This document shows positions 41,540 through 48,545 of a DNA stretch of 64,000 nucleotides, one piece after another; the stretch's first letter is position 1, and every line of letters starts with the position of its first letter. A program made the position numbers and the translations under genes. Under the pieces are notes generated by a model, which did not search any database, was not told where the DNA came from, and saw only the letters and a list, made by a program, of their open reading frames with translations. Where the stretch lies: positions 62,001 through 126,000 of the forward strand of contig CAVSMB010000004.1 of assembly GCA_963728925.1 (NCBI GenBank). Reading direction: 5' to 3'. This DNA is from JBBPZA01 sp963728925 (GTDB lineage Bacteria; Actinomycetota; Thermoleophilia; Solirubrobacterales; Solirubrobacteraceae).

Positions 41540-42420
41540 GCATCCTGGTCGGCGCCGAGACGAAGCTCGTGGTCTCCGGGCTGACCGGCCGTGAGGGGAG
41601 CTTCCACGCCGGCAACAACCGGCGCTACGGCACCGACGTGGTCGCGGGCGTGACGCCTGGCAAGGGCGGCCAGGACGTCGACGGCGTCCCGGTCTTCCAC
41701 ACCTTCCGCGCCGCGGTCGACGAGACCGGCGCCAACACCGCGATGGTCTTCGTCCCCTCGCCGTTCGCCGCCGACTCGGTGCTCGAGGCCGCCGAGGCCG
41801 GGATCGAGCTGGTGGTCTGCATCACCGAGGGCATCCCCGCCCACGACATGCTGCGCGTCTACACCCACCTGCGCCGCTCCTGCGCGACGCGGCTCATCGG
41901 CCCCAACTGCCCGGGCGTGCTCTCGCCCGGCAAGGCCAACGTCGGGATCATCCCCGCCTCGTTCTTCTCCGAGGGCAACGTCGGGGTCGTCTCGCGCTCG
42001 GGCACGCTGACCTACCAGATCGGCAACGAGATCGCCCAGCGCGGCTTCGGCAACTCGACGATCGTCGGCATCGGGGGCGACCCGATCGTCGGCTCGTCCT
42101 TCATCGACGTCATCGCGGAGTTCGAGCGCGACGAGCAGACCGAGCTCATCGTGATGTGCGGGGAGATCGGCGGCGACGAGGAGGAGCGCACCGCCGACTA
42201 CATCGCCGAGAAGGTCTCCAAGCCGGTCGTCGGGTACATCGCCGGCTTCACGGCGCCTCCGGGCAAGACCATGGGCCACGCGGGCGCGATCGTCTCGGGG
42301 TCGCGCGGGACCGCGGCCGCCAAGGCGGAGGCGCTGGAGGCGCGCGGCGTCCGCGTGGGGCGCACCCCGACCGAGGTCGCGGAGATCGCCGTCGACATCC
42401 TCGGCGGCGTCCGCACCTAG
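41536..42420 (+). CDS. sucD: Succinyl-CoA synthetase alpha subunit
   Basis: A 294-aa protein. VSGLTGREGSFHAGNNRRYG (CoA binding), GVTPGKGGQDVDGVPVFHTF, RLIGPNCPGVLSPGKANVGI, VSRSGTLTYQIGNEIAQRGF, and the phosphohistidine H248 in MGHAGAIVSG. Subunit partner of SucC. Typical size. Confidence 0.97.
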   Translation: MSILVGAETKLVVSGLTGREGSFHAGNNRRYGTDVVAGVTPGKGGQDVDGVPVFHTFRAAVDETGANTAMVFVPSPFAADSVLEAAEAGIELVVCITEGIPAHDMLRVYTHLRRSCATRLIGPNCPGVLSPGKANVGIIPASFFSEGNVGVVSRSGTLTYQIGNEIAQRGFGNSTIVGIGGDPIVGSSFIDVIAEFERDEQTELIVMCGEIGGDEEERTADYIAEKVSKPVVGYIAGFTAPPGKTMGHAGAIVSGSRGTAAAKAEALEARGVRVGRTPTEVAEIAVDILGGVRT

Positions 42421-42436
42421 CCCCGGGGCGCCGGCC

Positions 42437-42820
42437 GTGGAGGCCGCTCGCGACGCCCACGCGCTCCTGGCGGAGATGGGGCGCCTGCTGGGCGAGCTGG
42501 AGGACCTCCTGGGAGCCCCCGCCGCCGACCTCTCCGCCAGCCCGTTCTCGGCCCCGCCCCACCCGATCGCCGCCGACCTCTCCGCCAGCCCGTTCTCGGC
42601 CCCGCCCCACCCGATCGCCGCCGACCTCTCCGCCGGCCCGTTCTCGGCCCCGCCCCACCCGATCGCCGCCGACCTCTCGGCAGGCCCCTTCACGGCCACC
42701 GCCGAGGTCGAGCTCTTCGGCGCGCGGCTGCGCGCTCTGGCGGGCGTCGTCGACGTGGTGCATCGCGGGTTCGCCGGAGAGCGGGCGCTCTTCGAGGTGG
42801 ACCTTGGGGTCCCTCGCTAG
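42437..42820 (+). CDS. Hypothetical protein with 16-residue tandem repeats
   Basis: A 127-aa protein starting GTG 42437, 16 bp after sucD. An N-terminal amphipathic helix (HALLAEMGRLLGELEDLLGA) is followed by AADLSASPFSAPPHPI repeated three times plus a partial fourth unit, then LFGARLRALAGVVDVVHRGF. The two ends look like ordinary globular or coiled helices and the repeats like an extended linker. No known family was recognised. Its TAG stop doubles as part of the next gene's -10 element. Confidence 0.55.
   Translation: MEAARDAHALLAEMGRLLGELEDLLGAPAADLSASPFSAPPHPIAADLSASPFSAPPHPIAADLSAGPFSAPPHPIAADLSAGPFTATAEVELFGARLRALAGVVDVVHRGFAGERALFEVDLGVPR
42521..42690 (+). repeat. 48-bp tandem repeat, 3.5 units, in frame
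   Basis: Units at 42521-42568, 42569-42616 and 42617-42664, then a diverging partial unit to about 42690. Units 1 and 2 are identical and unit 3 differs by one base, so the expansion is recent. The 48-bp period preserves the reading frame on both strands. Confidence 0.9.
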
Positions 42821-42823
42821 TCT
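42818..42823 (+). promoter_or_regulatory. -10 element TAGTCT overlapping a stop codon
   Basis: TAGTCT uses the TAG stop of the repeat protein gene (42818-42820) and ends 7 nt before GTG 42831, giving the aminotransferase its own leaderless promoter. Confidence 0.5.
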
Positions 42824-42830
42824 CCGGTCG

Positions 42831-43940
42831 GTGAGCGCCGACGCCAAGCCCATCTCCTTGGCCCGCGGCGCCCCGTCGCTGGACATCGTCGACGCTCAGG
42901 GCCTCCGCGAGGCGGCCGACCGCGCCTTCACCACCGACCCGGCCGGCGCGTTCTCCTACGGGACGGCGATCGGCTACCCGCCGCTGCGGGCGTGGATCGC
43001 CGAGTCCCACGATGTCGCCCCCGAGCACGTGCTCGTCACCAACGGCTCGATGCAGGCGGACGCGTTCCTCTTCGACGAGCTGGTCGCACCCGGGGACGCG
43101 GTCATCGTCGAGAAGCCGACCTACGACCGCACGCTGCTCTCGCTGCGCGGGCGCGACGCCAACGTCGTTGCGGTGGACCTCGAGCCCGACGGCATCGACG
43201 TCGACGCCGTGGAGCGCCTGCTGAGCGACGGCCTGCGCCCGACGCTCGCGCACATCATCCCCAACTTCCAGAACCCGGCGGGCCACACCCTTTCCCGTTC
43301 GAAGCGGGAGGGGCTGCTCGCCCTGGCCGCCGAGTACGACTTCGTGGTCTTCGAGGACGATCCGTACGTGGCCCTGCGCTTCGAGGGCGAGACGCTGCCC
43401 CGCATGCTCGAGCTCGACGGGGGCGCGGGGCGCGTCGTCTACGCCTCCTCGTTCTCGAAGACCGTGTGCCCCGGGATCCGCGTCGGGTACCTCGTCGGTG
43501 ACCCCGAGCTGATCGACCGGATCCGCGTGCGGGCGACCAACACCTACATCTCGCCGAGCATGGTGAGCCAGTCCATCGTCAACGAGTTCTGCCGCTCGGG
43601 CGCCATCGAGCGGTCGATCGAGACGGTGCGCGCCGCGCTGCGCGAGCGCGCGGCCGCGCTCGCCGGCGCGCTGACCCGCGAGCTGCCCGAGGCGCGGTTC
43701 GTGCCGCCCCAGGGCGGCTACTTCCTGTGGGTCGAGCTGCCCGAGGGCACCGACGTCGACCGGGTCTTCGACGAGGCCAAGGCCCGCGGGGTCGCGATCG
43801 TCAAGGGCACGGACTTCCTGCTCGAGGGGGGCGAGAACACCATGCGCCTCGCCTATTCGGGTGTGACGGTCGAGCAGATCGACGAGGGCGTGACCCGCCT
43901 CGCCGAGGCCGTGCGCGCGGCGAGCGGCGTCACGGCGTAG
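42831..43940 (+). CDS. PLP-dependent class I/II aminotransferase (LysN/2-aminoadipate type)
   Basis: A 369-aa fold-type I enzyme. SYGTAIGYPPLRAWIAESHD (~N-terminus), VTNGSMQADAFLFDELVAPG, IIPNFQNPAGHTLSRSKREG, FEDDPYVALRFEGETLP, and the Schiff-base lysine K210 in SSFSKTVCPGIRVGYLVG. C-terminal VPPQGGYFLWVELPEGTDVD binds the substrate carboxylate. The family includes 2-aminoadipate and aromatic/branched-chain transaminases and the catalytic half of MocR; no DNA-binding domain is fused. Substrate not assigned. Confidence 0.9.
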   Translation: MSADAKPISLARGAPSLDIVDAQGLREAADRAFTTDPAGAFSYGTAIGYPPLRAWIAESHDVAPEHVLVTNGSMQADAFLFDELVAPGDAVIVEKPTYDRTLLSLRGRDANVVAVDLEPDGIDVDAVERLLSDGLRPTLAHIIPNFQNPAGHTLSRSKREGLLALAAEYDFVVFEDDPYVALRFEGETLPRMLELDGGAGRVVYASSFSKTVCPGIRVGYLVGDPELIDRIRVRATNTYISPSMVSQSIVNEFCRSGAIERSIETVRAALRERAAALAGALTRELPEARFVPPQGGYFLWVELPEGTDVDRVFDEAKARGVAIVKGTDFLLEGGENTMRLAYSGVTVEQIDEGVTRLAEAVRAASGVTA

Positions 43941-43943
43941 TCG

Positions 43944-43975
43944 GCCGGCGGGTCGAAGCGGGCCCGCGCGCCGGC
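43944..43975. terminator. Hairpin between convergent aminotransferase and DtxR-family genes
   Basis: GCCGGCG (43944-43950) pairs with CGCCGGC (43969-43975) around an 18-nt loop. It fills the 35-bp gap between the two stop codons. Confidence 0.4.
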
Positions 43976-44689
43976 TCAGCGCCCGTAGCGGTCCTTGCCG
44001 AGCACGAGCTGCTCGGGCAGGGCCGTGCGCGGCGGAGGCGAGGGATCGGCCTGCACGGCGACCGTCTCGGCGACGCTGCGGGTCACGGTCGCCTCGGCCC
44101 CCTCCAGGGCGACGCTGACCTCTTCCTCGCCCGAGTGCGTGACCTCGCCCTCGAGGCCGGGCGCGAGGCCCGAGCCCTTGAGGTAGTGCAGGAGGTCCTC
44201 CGCCTCGTTCTCGAAGCGCAGCACGCGCACGCGGGCGCCCTCGGCGACGTCGGCGAGCGGGACGCCCTCGATGCGGTTGCCCGGGCGGATCGGGTGCCCG
44301 TGCGGGCACGTCGCGGCGTCGCCGACCGACGAGCGGACGTAGGCCTCGAAGCGCGGCGACATCGCGTGCTCGAGGTGCTCGGCCTCCTCGTGGACGTCGT
44401 CCCACGGGACGCCGACCACGTCGGTCAGGAAGCGCTCGATCAGGCGATGGCGGCTGACCACCGACTCGGCGTGCTCGCGACCGGATTCCGTGAAGCGGAT
44501 GGCCTTGTCGGCGTCGCGCGTGATGTAGCCGTCGCGCTCCAGGCGGCCGACCATCTCGTGGACGGTCGGCGCGGAGAGCTGCATGGCCCGCGCCACGTTG
44601 GCGCCGGTCATCGGCAGTCCCGCCTCCTGGAGCCAGAAGAGGGTCTGCAGATACTCCTCCTCGGCTTCGGTGGCGTGCTCGGTACCCAT
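43976..44689 (-). CDS. DtxR/MntR-family metal-dependent repressor
   Basis: A 237-aa protein. Winged helix: EYLQTLFWLQEAGLPMTGAN, AMQLSAPTVHEMVGRLERDG, YITRDADKAIRFTESG. Dimerisation/metal domain: SRHRLIERFLTDVVGVPWDD then EEAEHLEHAMSPRFEAYV, with the usual His and Glu ligands, and TCPHGHPIRPGNR. A C-terminal FeoA/SH3-like domain (VRVLRFENEAEDLLHYLKGS) follows. Such proteins repress Mn or Fe uptake when metal is bound. Its promoter lies in a 10-bp inverted repeat shared with the divergent SDR remnant, a possible self-regulation site. Confidence 0.9.
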   Translation of the reverse strand: MGTEHATEAEEEYLQTLFWLQEAGLPMTGANVARAMQLSAPTVHEMVGRLERDGYITRDADKAIRFTESGREHAESVVSRHRLIERFLTDVVGVPWDDVHEEAEHLEHAMSPRFEAYVRSSVGDAATCPHGHPIRPGNRIEGVPLADVAEGARVRVLRFENEAEDLLHYLKGSGLAPGLEGEVTHSGEEEVSVALEGAEATVTRSVAETVAVQADPSPPPRTALPEQLVLGKDRYGR

Positions 44690-44694
44690 CTGAT

Positions 44695-44724
44695 GATCGT
44701 AGCCGCCGACAGGGGGCTACGATC
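44695..44724. promoter_or_regulatory. Inverted repeat formed by two divergent -10 elements
   Basis: GATCGTAGCC (44695-44704), a 10-bp spacer and GGCTACGATC (44715-44724). Each arm contains TACGAT reading outward: 6 nt from the DtxR-family ATG (44689) on the minus strand and 7 nt from GTG 44731 on the plus strand. It may serve both as paired promoter and as dyad operator. Confidence 0.55.
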
Positions 44725-44730
44725 GCGCGC

Positions 44731-44908
44731 GTGGACATCGGGGCGCACACCCGCGCTCGTGACTGGGGCCTCGCGCGGGATCGGGCGCGCCCTGGCGCAG
44801 GCGCTCGCCGCCCGCCTCCTGGGGATCGCCCACGGCGTCAGCCCGAAGCTCGCCGACCGCCTCCTGCGCGCGCTGCGCGGCTGGACCGCCGCGCCGCGGG
44901 CCGACTAG
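44731..44908 (+). pseudogene. Internally deleted short-chain dehydrogenase/reductase remnant
   Basis: A promoter and a GTG start are intact, but the NAD-binding start TPALVTGASRGIGRALAQAL is in a different frame from GTG 44731. After LAQALAAR the sequence jumps straight to a C-terminal-looking tail (LLGIAHGVSPKLADRLLRAL), so roughly 200 central residues including the SYK active site are absent. The remnant's 3' part overlaps the LysR gene's 3' end on the other strand. Confidence 0.65.
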
Positions 44909-45830
44909 CGGCCCCCGGTCGCGACCCGAGCCGCCCGGCGAGGTCGAGGACGAGGCTCCGCGCGATGGACACGAGCTCGCGAGAGGCGGGCGACAGCGAC
45001 GCCCCGCGGCGCGTGATGAAGGCGAAGTCGTTGAAGAGCGGCTCGGCGAAGGACACGGTGGAGAGCTCGGTGGGGAAGTCGGGCCCGGTGGCGACGAGCT
45101 CGTCGACGATCGTGTCGGCCACTCCCCGCGCCGCAGTCTGCAGCGCTGCCATCAGGTGCTCGACCTCGACGCGCGGCTCGATCTTGAGGCCGCGCCGCTG
45201 CGCCCGCTCGAGGAGCAGGCGACGGGTCGGGTCGCTCCAGCCGTAGCGCGCGTCGTAGAGCACCGTCGGGCGACGCGCGAACTCCTCGATCGTCACCGGC
45301 TCGCGCACGTTGGCGGGATGGGCGCTCGTGTAGAGCACCTCGCCCCGCAGCGCGGGCTCGACGTCGAGCCCAGCGTCGTCGACCGGCAGGACGATGAGCC
45401 CGGCCTCCAAGCGCCCGTTGCGCACGGCGTCGGCGACCTCGAGCGAGTTCTGGCCGACGACCCGCAGGGCCACGCCTGGGAAGCGCTCGGTGAAGCGCGC
45501 CACGAGGTCGGCGAGGCCGTAGTAGGGGGCGTCGCCGAAGGTGCCGAAGCTCGCCGTGCCGCCGCGCAGCTCGCGCACGCCGGCGATGGCTGCGCGGGCG
45601 TCGCCCGCGCCGGCGAGCAGCCGCTCGGCGTGGGGACGCAGCTCGTGGGCCGCCTCGGTCGGCTCGAGCCCCCGCCCGACGCGCACGAACAGCGCGACCC
45701 CCAGCTCTGCCTCCAGCCGGCGCACCTGGTCGGACAACGAGGGCTGCGCCATGTGCAGGGCGTCCGCCCCGGCGCTGAACGAGCCGTGCTCGAACGCCGC
45801 GAGGAAGTAGGTGAGCTGCTGCAAGGTCAT
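44838..45830 (-). CDS. LysR-family transcriptional regulator
   Basis: A 330-aa protein. HTH: MTLQQLTYFLAAFEHGSFSA, GADALHMAQPSLSDQVRRLE. Effector domain: ASFGTFGDAPYYGLADLVAR through ARGVADTIVDELVATGPDFP, a type 2 periplasmic-binding fold with CynR/BenM-like layout. The last ~30 residues are an Arg/Ala-rich tail that runs antisense into the SDR remnant, so the original stop may have been lost in the same deletion. Divergent from the small membrane protein gene at 45902. Confidence 0.9.
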   Translation of the reverse strand: MTLQQLTYFLAAFEHGSFSAGADALHMAQPSLSDQVRRLEAELGVALFVRVGRGLEPTEAAHELRPHAERLLAGAGDARAAIAGVRELRGGTASFGTFGDAPYYGLADLVARFTERFPGVALRVVGQNSLEVADAVRNGRLEAGLIVLPVDDAGLDVEPALRGEVLYTSAHPANVREPVTIEEFARRPTVLYDARYGWSDPTRRLLLERAQRRGLKIEPRVEVEHLMAALQTAARGVADTIVDELVATGPDFPTELSTVSFAEPLFNDFAFITRRGASLSPASRELVSIARSLVLDLAGRLGSRPGAASRPAARRSSRAARAGGGRRASG

Positions 45831-45888
45831 AGGCTGAGCCTTTGGTTCGTCTAGTCATCCAAGGCTACCGCTTGAAGGGCTCTGGGCG

Positions 45889-45894
45889 TAATGT
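45889..45894 (+). promoter_or_regulatory. -10 element TAATGT of the small membrane protein gene
   Basis: TAATGT ends 7 nt before ATG 45902. It favours this ATG over the in-frame GTG at 45893, which the element overlaps. Confidence 0.4.
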
Positions 45895-45901
45895 GACGAC
45901 C

Positions 45902-46051
45902 ATGCTCGAGATCACCGCCGCCGTCCTGTTCCCGCTCGCCGTGTTCGCCGTGTTGGCCGTCCTCGCCTGGCTCGCGCTGCAGTTCGGTGCCGAGTCGCGC
46001 CCGGGGTTCGACGAGCGCCCCGAGGATCGGCGCTTCGGCAGCCTGCGCTGA
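45902..46051 (+). CDS. Small single-pass membrane protein
   Basis: A 49-aa protein: MLEITAAVLFPLAVFAVLAV then LAWLALQFGAE, a clear transmembrane helix, followed by an acidic/basic cytoplasmic-looking tail (FDERPEDRRFGSLR). A -10 element precedes ATG 45902. Divergent from LysR and 39 bp ahead of the DNA ligase gene. Function unknown. Confidence 0.6.
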   Translation: MLEITAAVLFPLAVFAVLAVLAWLALQFGAESRPGFDERPEDRRFGSLR

Positions 46052-46075
46052 GGGGCCGCTCAGGGCACGCTGTAC

Positions 46076-46081
46076 TAGCAT
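46076..46081 (+). promoter_or_regulatory. -10 element TAGCAT of the DNA ligase gene
   Basis: TAGCAT ends 9 nt before the TTG start at 46091; no SD is visible. Supports the TTG start. Confidence 0.45.
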
Positions 46082-46090
46082 CGCCCCCTC

Positions 46091-47032
46091 TTGGCGCTTC
46101 CGCTCTCCCCGCCCGTCCTCCCCCAGCTCGCCCGCTCGAAGGTCGCTCTCCCGGAGGGCGAGAACTGGGCCTATGAGCCCAAGTGGGACGGCTTCCGTGC
46201 GATCGCCTTCGTCGACGGCGACGAGGTGACGCTGCAGTCGCGCAACGGCCGGCCGCTGACCCGCTACTTCCCCGAGCTCCGCTTCGACCCCGGGCGCTAC
46301 GTGCTCGACGGCGAGATCGTCGTGGTGGGCGACGACGGCGAGCCCGACTTCGACGTGCTGGGCCAGCGCATCCACCCGGCGGCGTCGCGCATCGAGCGGC
46401 TCGCGACCGAGACGCCGGCCAAGTACGTCGCCTTCGACCTCCTCGCGAGCGGAGACGAGCTCCTGCTCGAGCAGCCCTACGCGACGCGGCGCGAGAAGCT
46501 CGAGCGGCTGGTGGCCGACCCCGTCGAGCTCACGCCCTTCACACGCGAGATCGCCGAGGCCGAGCCCTGGCTGCGGGGTGCCGAGGGCGTCGTGGCGAAG
46601 GAGCTCGACGCGCCCTACCTCCCGGGCGAGCGGCGCGGGATGGTGAAGATCAAGCGCGTGCGGACCATCGATGCCGTCGTGATGGGCTGGCGGCCGGGCA
46701 AGGCGCCCGACACCGTGGGCTCGCTGATCCTCGGTCTGTACGCCGGCGAGGACCTGCACGTCGTCGGCCACACCTCGGGCTTCACCGCGAAGCAGAAGCG
46801 CGAGCTCGTGCGCCGGCTGGCGCCGTATGAGACCGGCAAGCGGGGCACGGCCGACCCGAGCCGCTGGGCCGCCGACCGCGAGCTCGAGTGGATCGAGCTG
46901 CGCCCCGAGCTCGTCGTCGAGATCACCTTCGACCACGTCTCGGGCGGACGCATTCGCCACGGGGCGAAGGTCGTGCGCTGGCGCGAGGACAAGCCGCCCG
47001 CGGAGTGCGTGGTCGCCCAGCTCGACGCCTGA
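46091..47032 (+). CDS. ATP-dependent DNA ligase (LigC / LigD-ligase-domain type)
   Basis: A 313-aa protein starting at TTG. The adenylated lysine is K31 in EPKWDGFRA; other nucleotidyltransferase motifs are YVLDGEIVVVGDDGEPDFDV, AEGVVAKELDAPYLPGERRG (motif IV) and MVKIKRVRTIDAVVMGWRPG (motif V). An OB-fold follows (GHTSGFTAKQKRELVRRLAP). It seals nicks and double-strand ends. A LigD-type polymerase gene lies convergent, 370 bp away, so the two likely act in one end-joining pathway; no Ku gene is in the window. Confidence 0.9.
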   Translation: MALPLSPPVLPQLARSKVALPEGENWAYEPKWDGFRAIAFVDGDEVTLQSRNGRPLTRYFPELRFDPGRYVLDGEIVVVGDDGEPDFDVLGQRIHPAASRIERLATETPAKYVAFDLLASGDELLLEQPYATRREKLERLVADPVELTPFTREIAEAEPWLRGAEGVVAKELDAPYLPGERRGMVKIKRVRTIDAVVMGWRPGKAPDTVGSLILGLYAGEDLHVVGHTSGFTAKQKRELVRRLAPYETGKRGTADPSRWAADRELEWIELRPELVVEITFDHVSGGRIRHGAKVVRWREDKPPAECVVAQLDA

Positions 47033-47034
47033 GC

Positions 47035-47339
47035 GTGCGGCTGCGCCGGGCCGGCCCGTCCGACGCGAAGCTCCTGACCCGGCGCCCGAGCTCGCCCACC
47101 TCTGGCAGCTCTTCGTCCGCCCGCCGCACTGGGGCAGTGGCCTCGCGACACGCCTCCACGCCCTCGCCGTCGAGGCGGCGACGAACCAGGGCTACACGAT
47201 GATGCGCCTCCACACGCCGTCCGGCCAGGCGCGTGCCCGTCGCTTCTACGAGCGTGAGGGCTGGCAGGCGGCGGGGGCGCACGCCGCCGACGCCGTGCTC
47301 GGGCTGGAGACGGTCGAGTACCGCCGGCGCCTGCCCTGA
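47035..47339 (+). pseudogene. GNAT acetyltransferase remnant with internal deletion and frame change
   Basis: GTG 47035 opens a typical GNAT N-terminus (VRLRRAGPSDAKLLTR) that runs for about 15 codons. The frame then changes near 47080 and the sequence resumes at the acetyl-CoA-binding part (LFVRPPHWGSGLATRLHALA, then GQARARRFYEREGWQAAGAH) through the natural C-terminus. About 60-70 residues between the two are gone. Probably non-functional. Confidence 0.6.
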
Positions 47340-47401
47340 GTCGGATGCACGGCCCGACCACCGGTCGACCCCTCGGAGCCTGCCCGAGCCGCGGGCGCCG
47401 C

Positions 47402-48535
47402 CTACTCCTCGAACTCCTCGGGCCGGCCCTGACCGGTGCGCGGTGCGCGGGCGTCGCGCGGGCGCCTCGGGCCCTGGGGTCCGGCGGGGCCGCCGGGCTG
47501 GGGGTCGCCGGCGCGGCCCCGCTGACTCGGGCGGTCGGCGTCGCGGCTGGGCTGGACGCGCTTGGGCTCGCCGCGCTGCTTGGAGAAGTGCGGCGGCCAC
47601 GGCGCGTCGCCCAAGCCCTCGGACTCGTCGCGATCGGCGAGCTCGAGCAGCGCGCCGAGCGAGCCGGGCGCATCGTCGATCGTCGCCGCCGGGTCGGCGT
47701 CCTCGCGCAGGCGCTGCGGGACGGTGTCGAGGCGCAGGTCGCCCGCTTCGACGTCCGGCACCTCGCCCCACTCCAGGAAGGTCGAGACACGAGCGTCGGG
47801 AGTCGGGCGCACCGAGTAGCCGGAGGCGATCGTGCGGTCGCGCGCGTTCTGGTTGTAGTCGACGAACACCCCATGGCGCTCCTCCTTCCACCACTTGCTG
47901 GTCGCCAGCTCGGGGACGCGGCGCTCGACCTCCCGCGCGAGCGCGAGCGCGGCGCGGCGCACGCCGAGGAAGTCCCAGCGCGGCTCGATGCGCACGTAGA
48001 CGTGGATCCCCCGCGAGCCCGAGGTCTTCGGGTAGCCGCGCAGCGCGTGATCGGCCAGCACGTCGCGAACGACCATGGCGACCAGCCGCACGTCGTCCCA
48101 TCCCGCCTCGGGAGTGGGGTCGAGGTCGACGCGCAGCTCGTCGGGATGGTCGAGGTCCGCGCGCCGCGCGGGCCACGGGTTGAAGTCGATCACCCCGAGG
48201 TTGACCGCCCACACGAGGTGGGCGGCGTCGTTGGCCACGAGCTCCTCGGCGGTGCGCCCGCTCGGGAAGGCCACCGTGGCCGTCTGGAGCCACTCGGGGA
48301 TCTTCTGCGGGACGCGCTTCTGCCAGATCGGCTCCTCCTCGATCCCGTTGACGAAGCGCTTCATCACCGTCGGGCGGTCCCGCAGCTGGCGCACGGTGGC
48401 GTCGCCGACGTCGAGGTAGTAGCGCGCGAGGTCGAGCTTCGTCCAGCCCGGCTTCGGGAAGTAGACCTTGCCCGGATTGGAGAGGCGGATCTCGCGGCCG
48501 GCCGCCTCGAGGATGATGTACGGGCCCTTGGCCAT
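47402..48535 (-). CDS. LigD-type polymerase (archaeo-eukaryotic primase fold) for end joining
   Basis: A 377-aa protein. LSNPGKVYFPKPGWTKLDLA at the start, then VIDFNPWPARRADLDHPDEL, LRVDLDPTPEAGWDDVRLVA (metal-binding DLD), GYPKTSGSRGIHVYVRIEPR and VFVDYNQNARDRTIASGYSV are the LigD Pol-domain signature. This polymerase adds ribo- or deoxynucleotides during NHEJ. The last 60 residues are a disordered, Arg/Pro-rich tail. Ligase and nuclease domains are not fused; the ligase is a separate gene at 46091. ATG 48535 is preferred over ATG 48547, which would overlap the divergent start. Confidence 0.9.
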   Translation of the reverse strand: MAKGPYIILEAAGREIRLSNPGKVYFPKPGWTKLDLARYYLDVGDATVRQLRDRPTVMKRFVNGIEEEPIWQKRVPQKIPEWLQTATVAFPSGRTAEELVANDAAHLVWAVNLGVIDFNPWPARRADLDHPDELRVDLDPTPEAGWDDVRLVAMVVRDVLADHALRGYPKTSGSRGIHVYVRIEPRWDFLGVRRAALALAREVERRVPELATSKWWKEERHGVFVDYNQNARDRTIASGYSVRPTPDARVSTFLEWGEVPDVEAGDLRLDTVPQRLREDADPAATIDDAPGSLGALLELADRDESEGLGDAPWPPHFSKQRGEPKRVQPSRDADRPSQRGRAGDPQPGGPAGPQGPRRPRDARAPRTGQGRPEEFEE

Positions 48536-48545
48536 CTCGACCCCC

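Noticed and set aside
42521..42690. CRISPR array
   Set aside because: Units are contiguous with no unique spacers and lie inside a reading frame. No cas genes are present.
42248..42886. Minus-strand open frame with GGDRVGRGRERA-type repeats across the 48-bp repeat
   Set aside because: The repeat preserves frame on both strands, but the antisense frame runs into sucD and aminotransferase coding sequence and has no start context.
44838..44908. Truncating the LysR gene to exclude its Arg-rich tail
   Set aside because: The frame stays open to the TAG/TAG region with no earlier stop, so the tail is part of the predicted protein even if it arose by the deletion.
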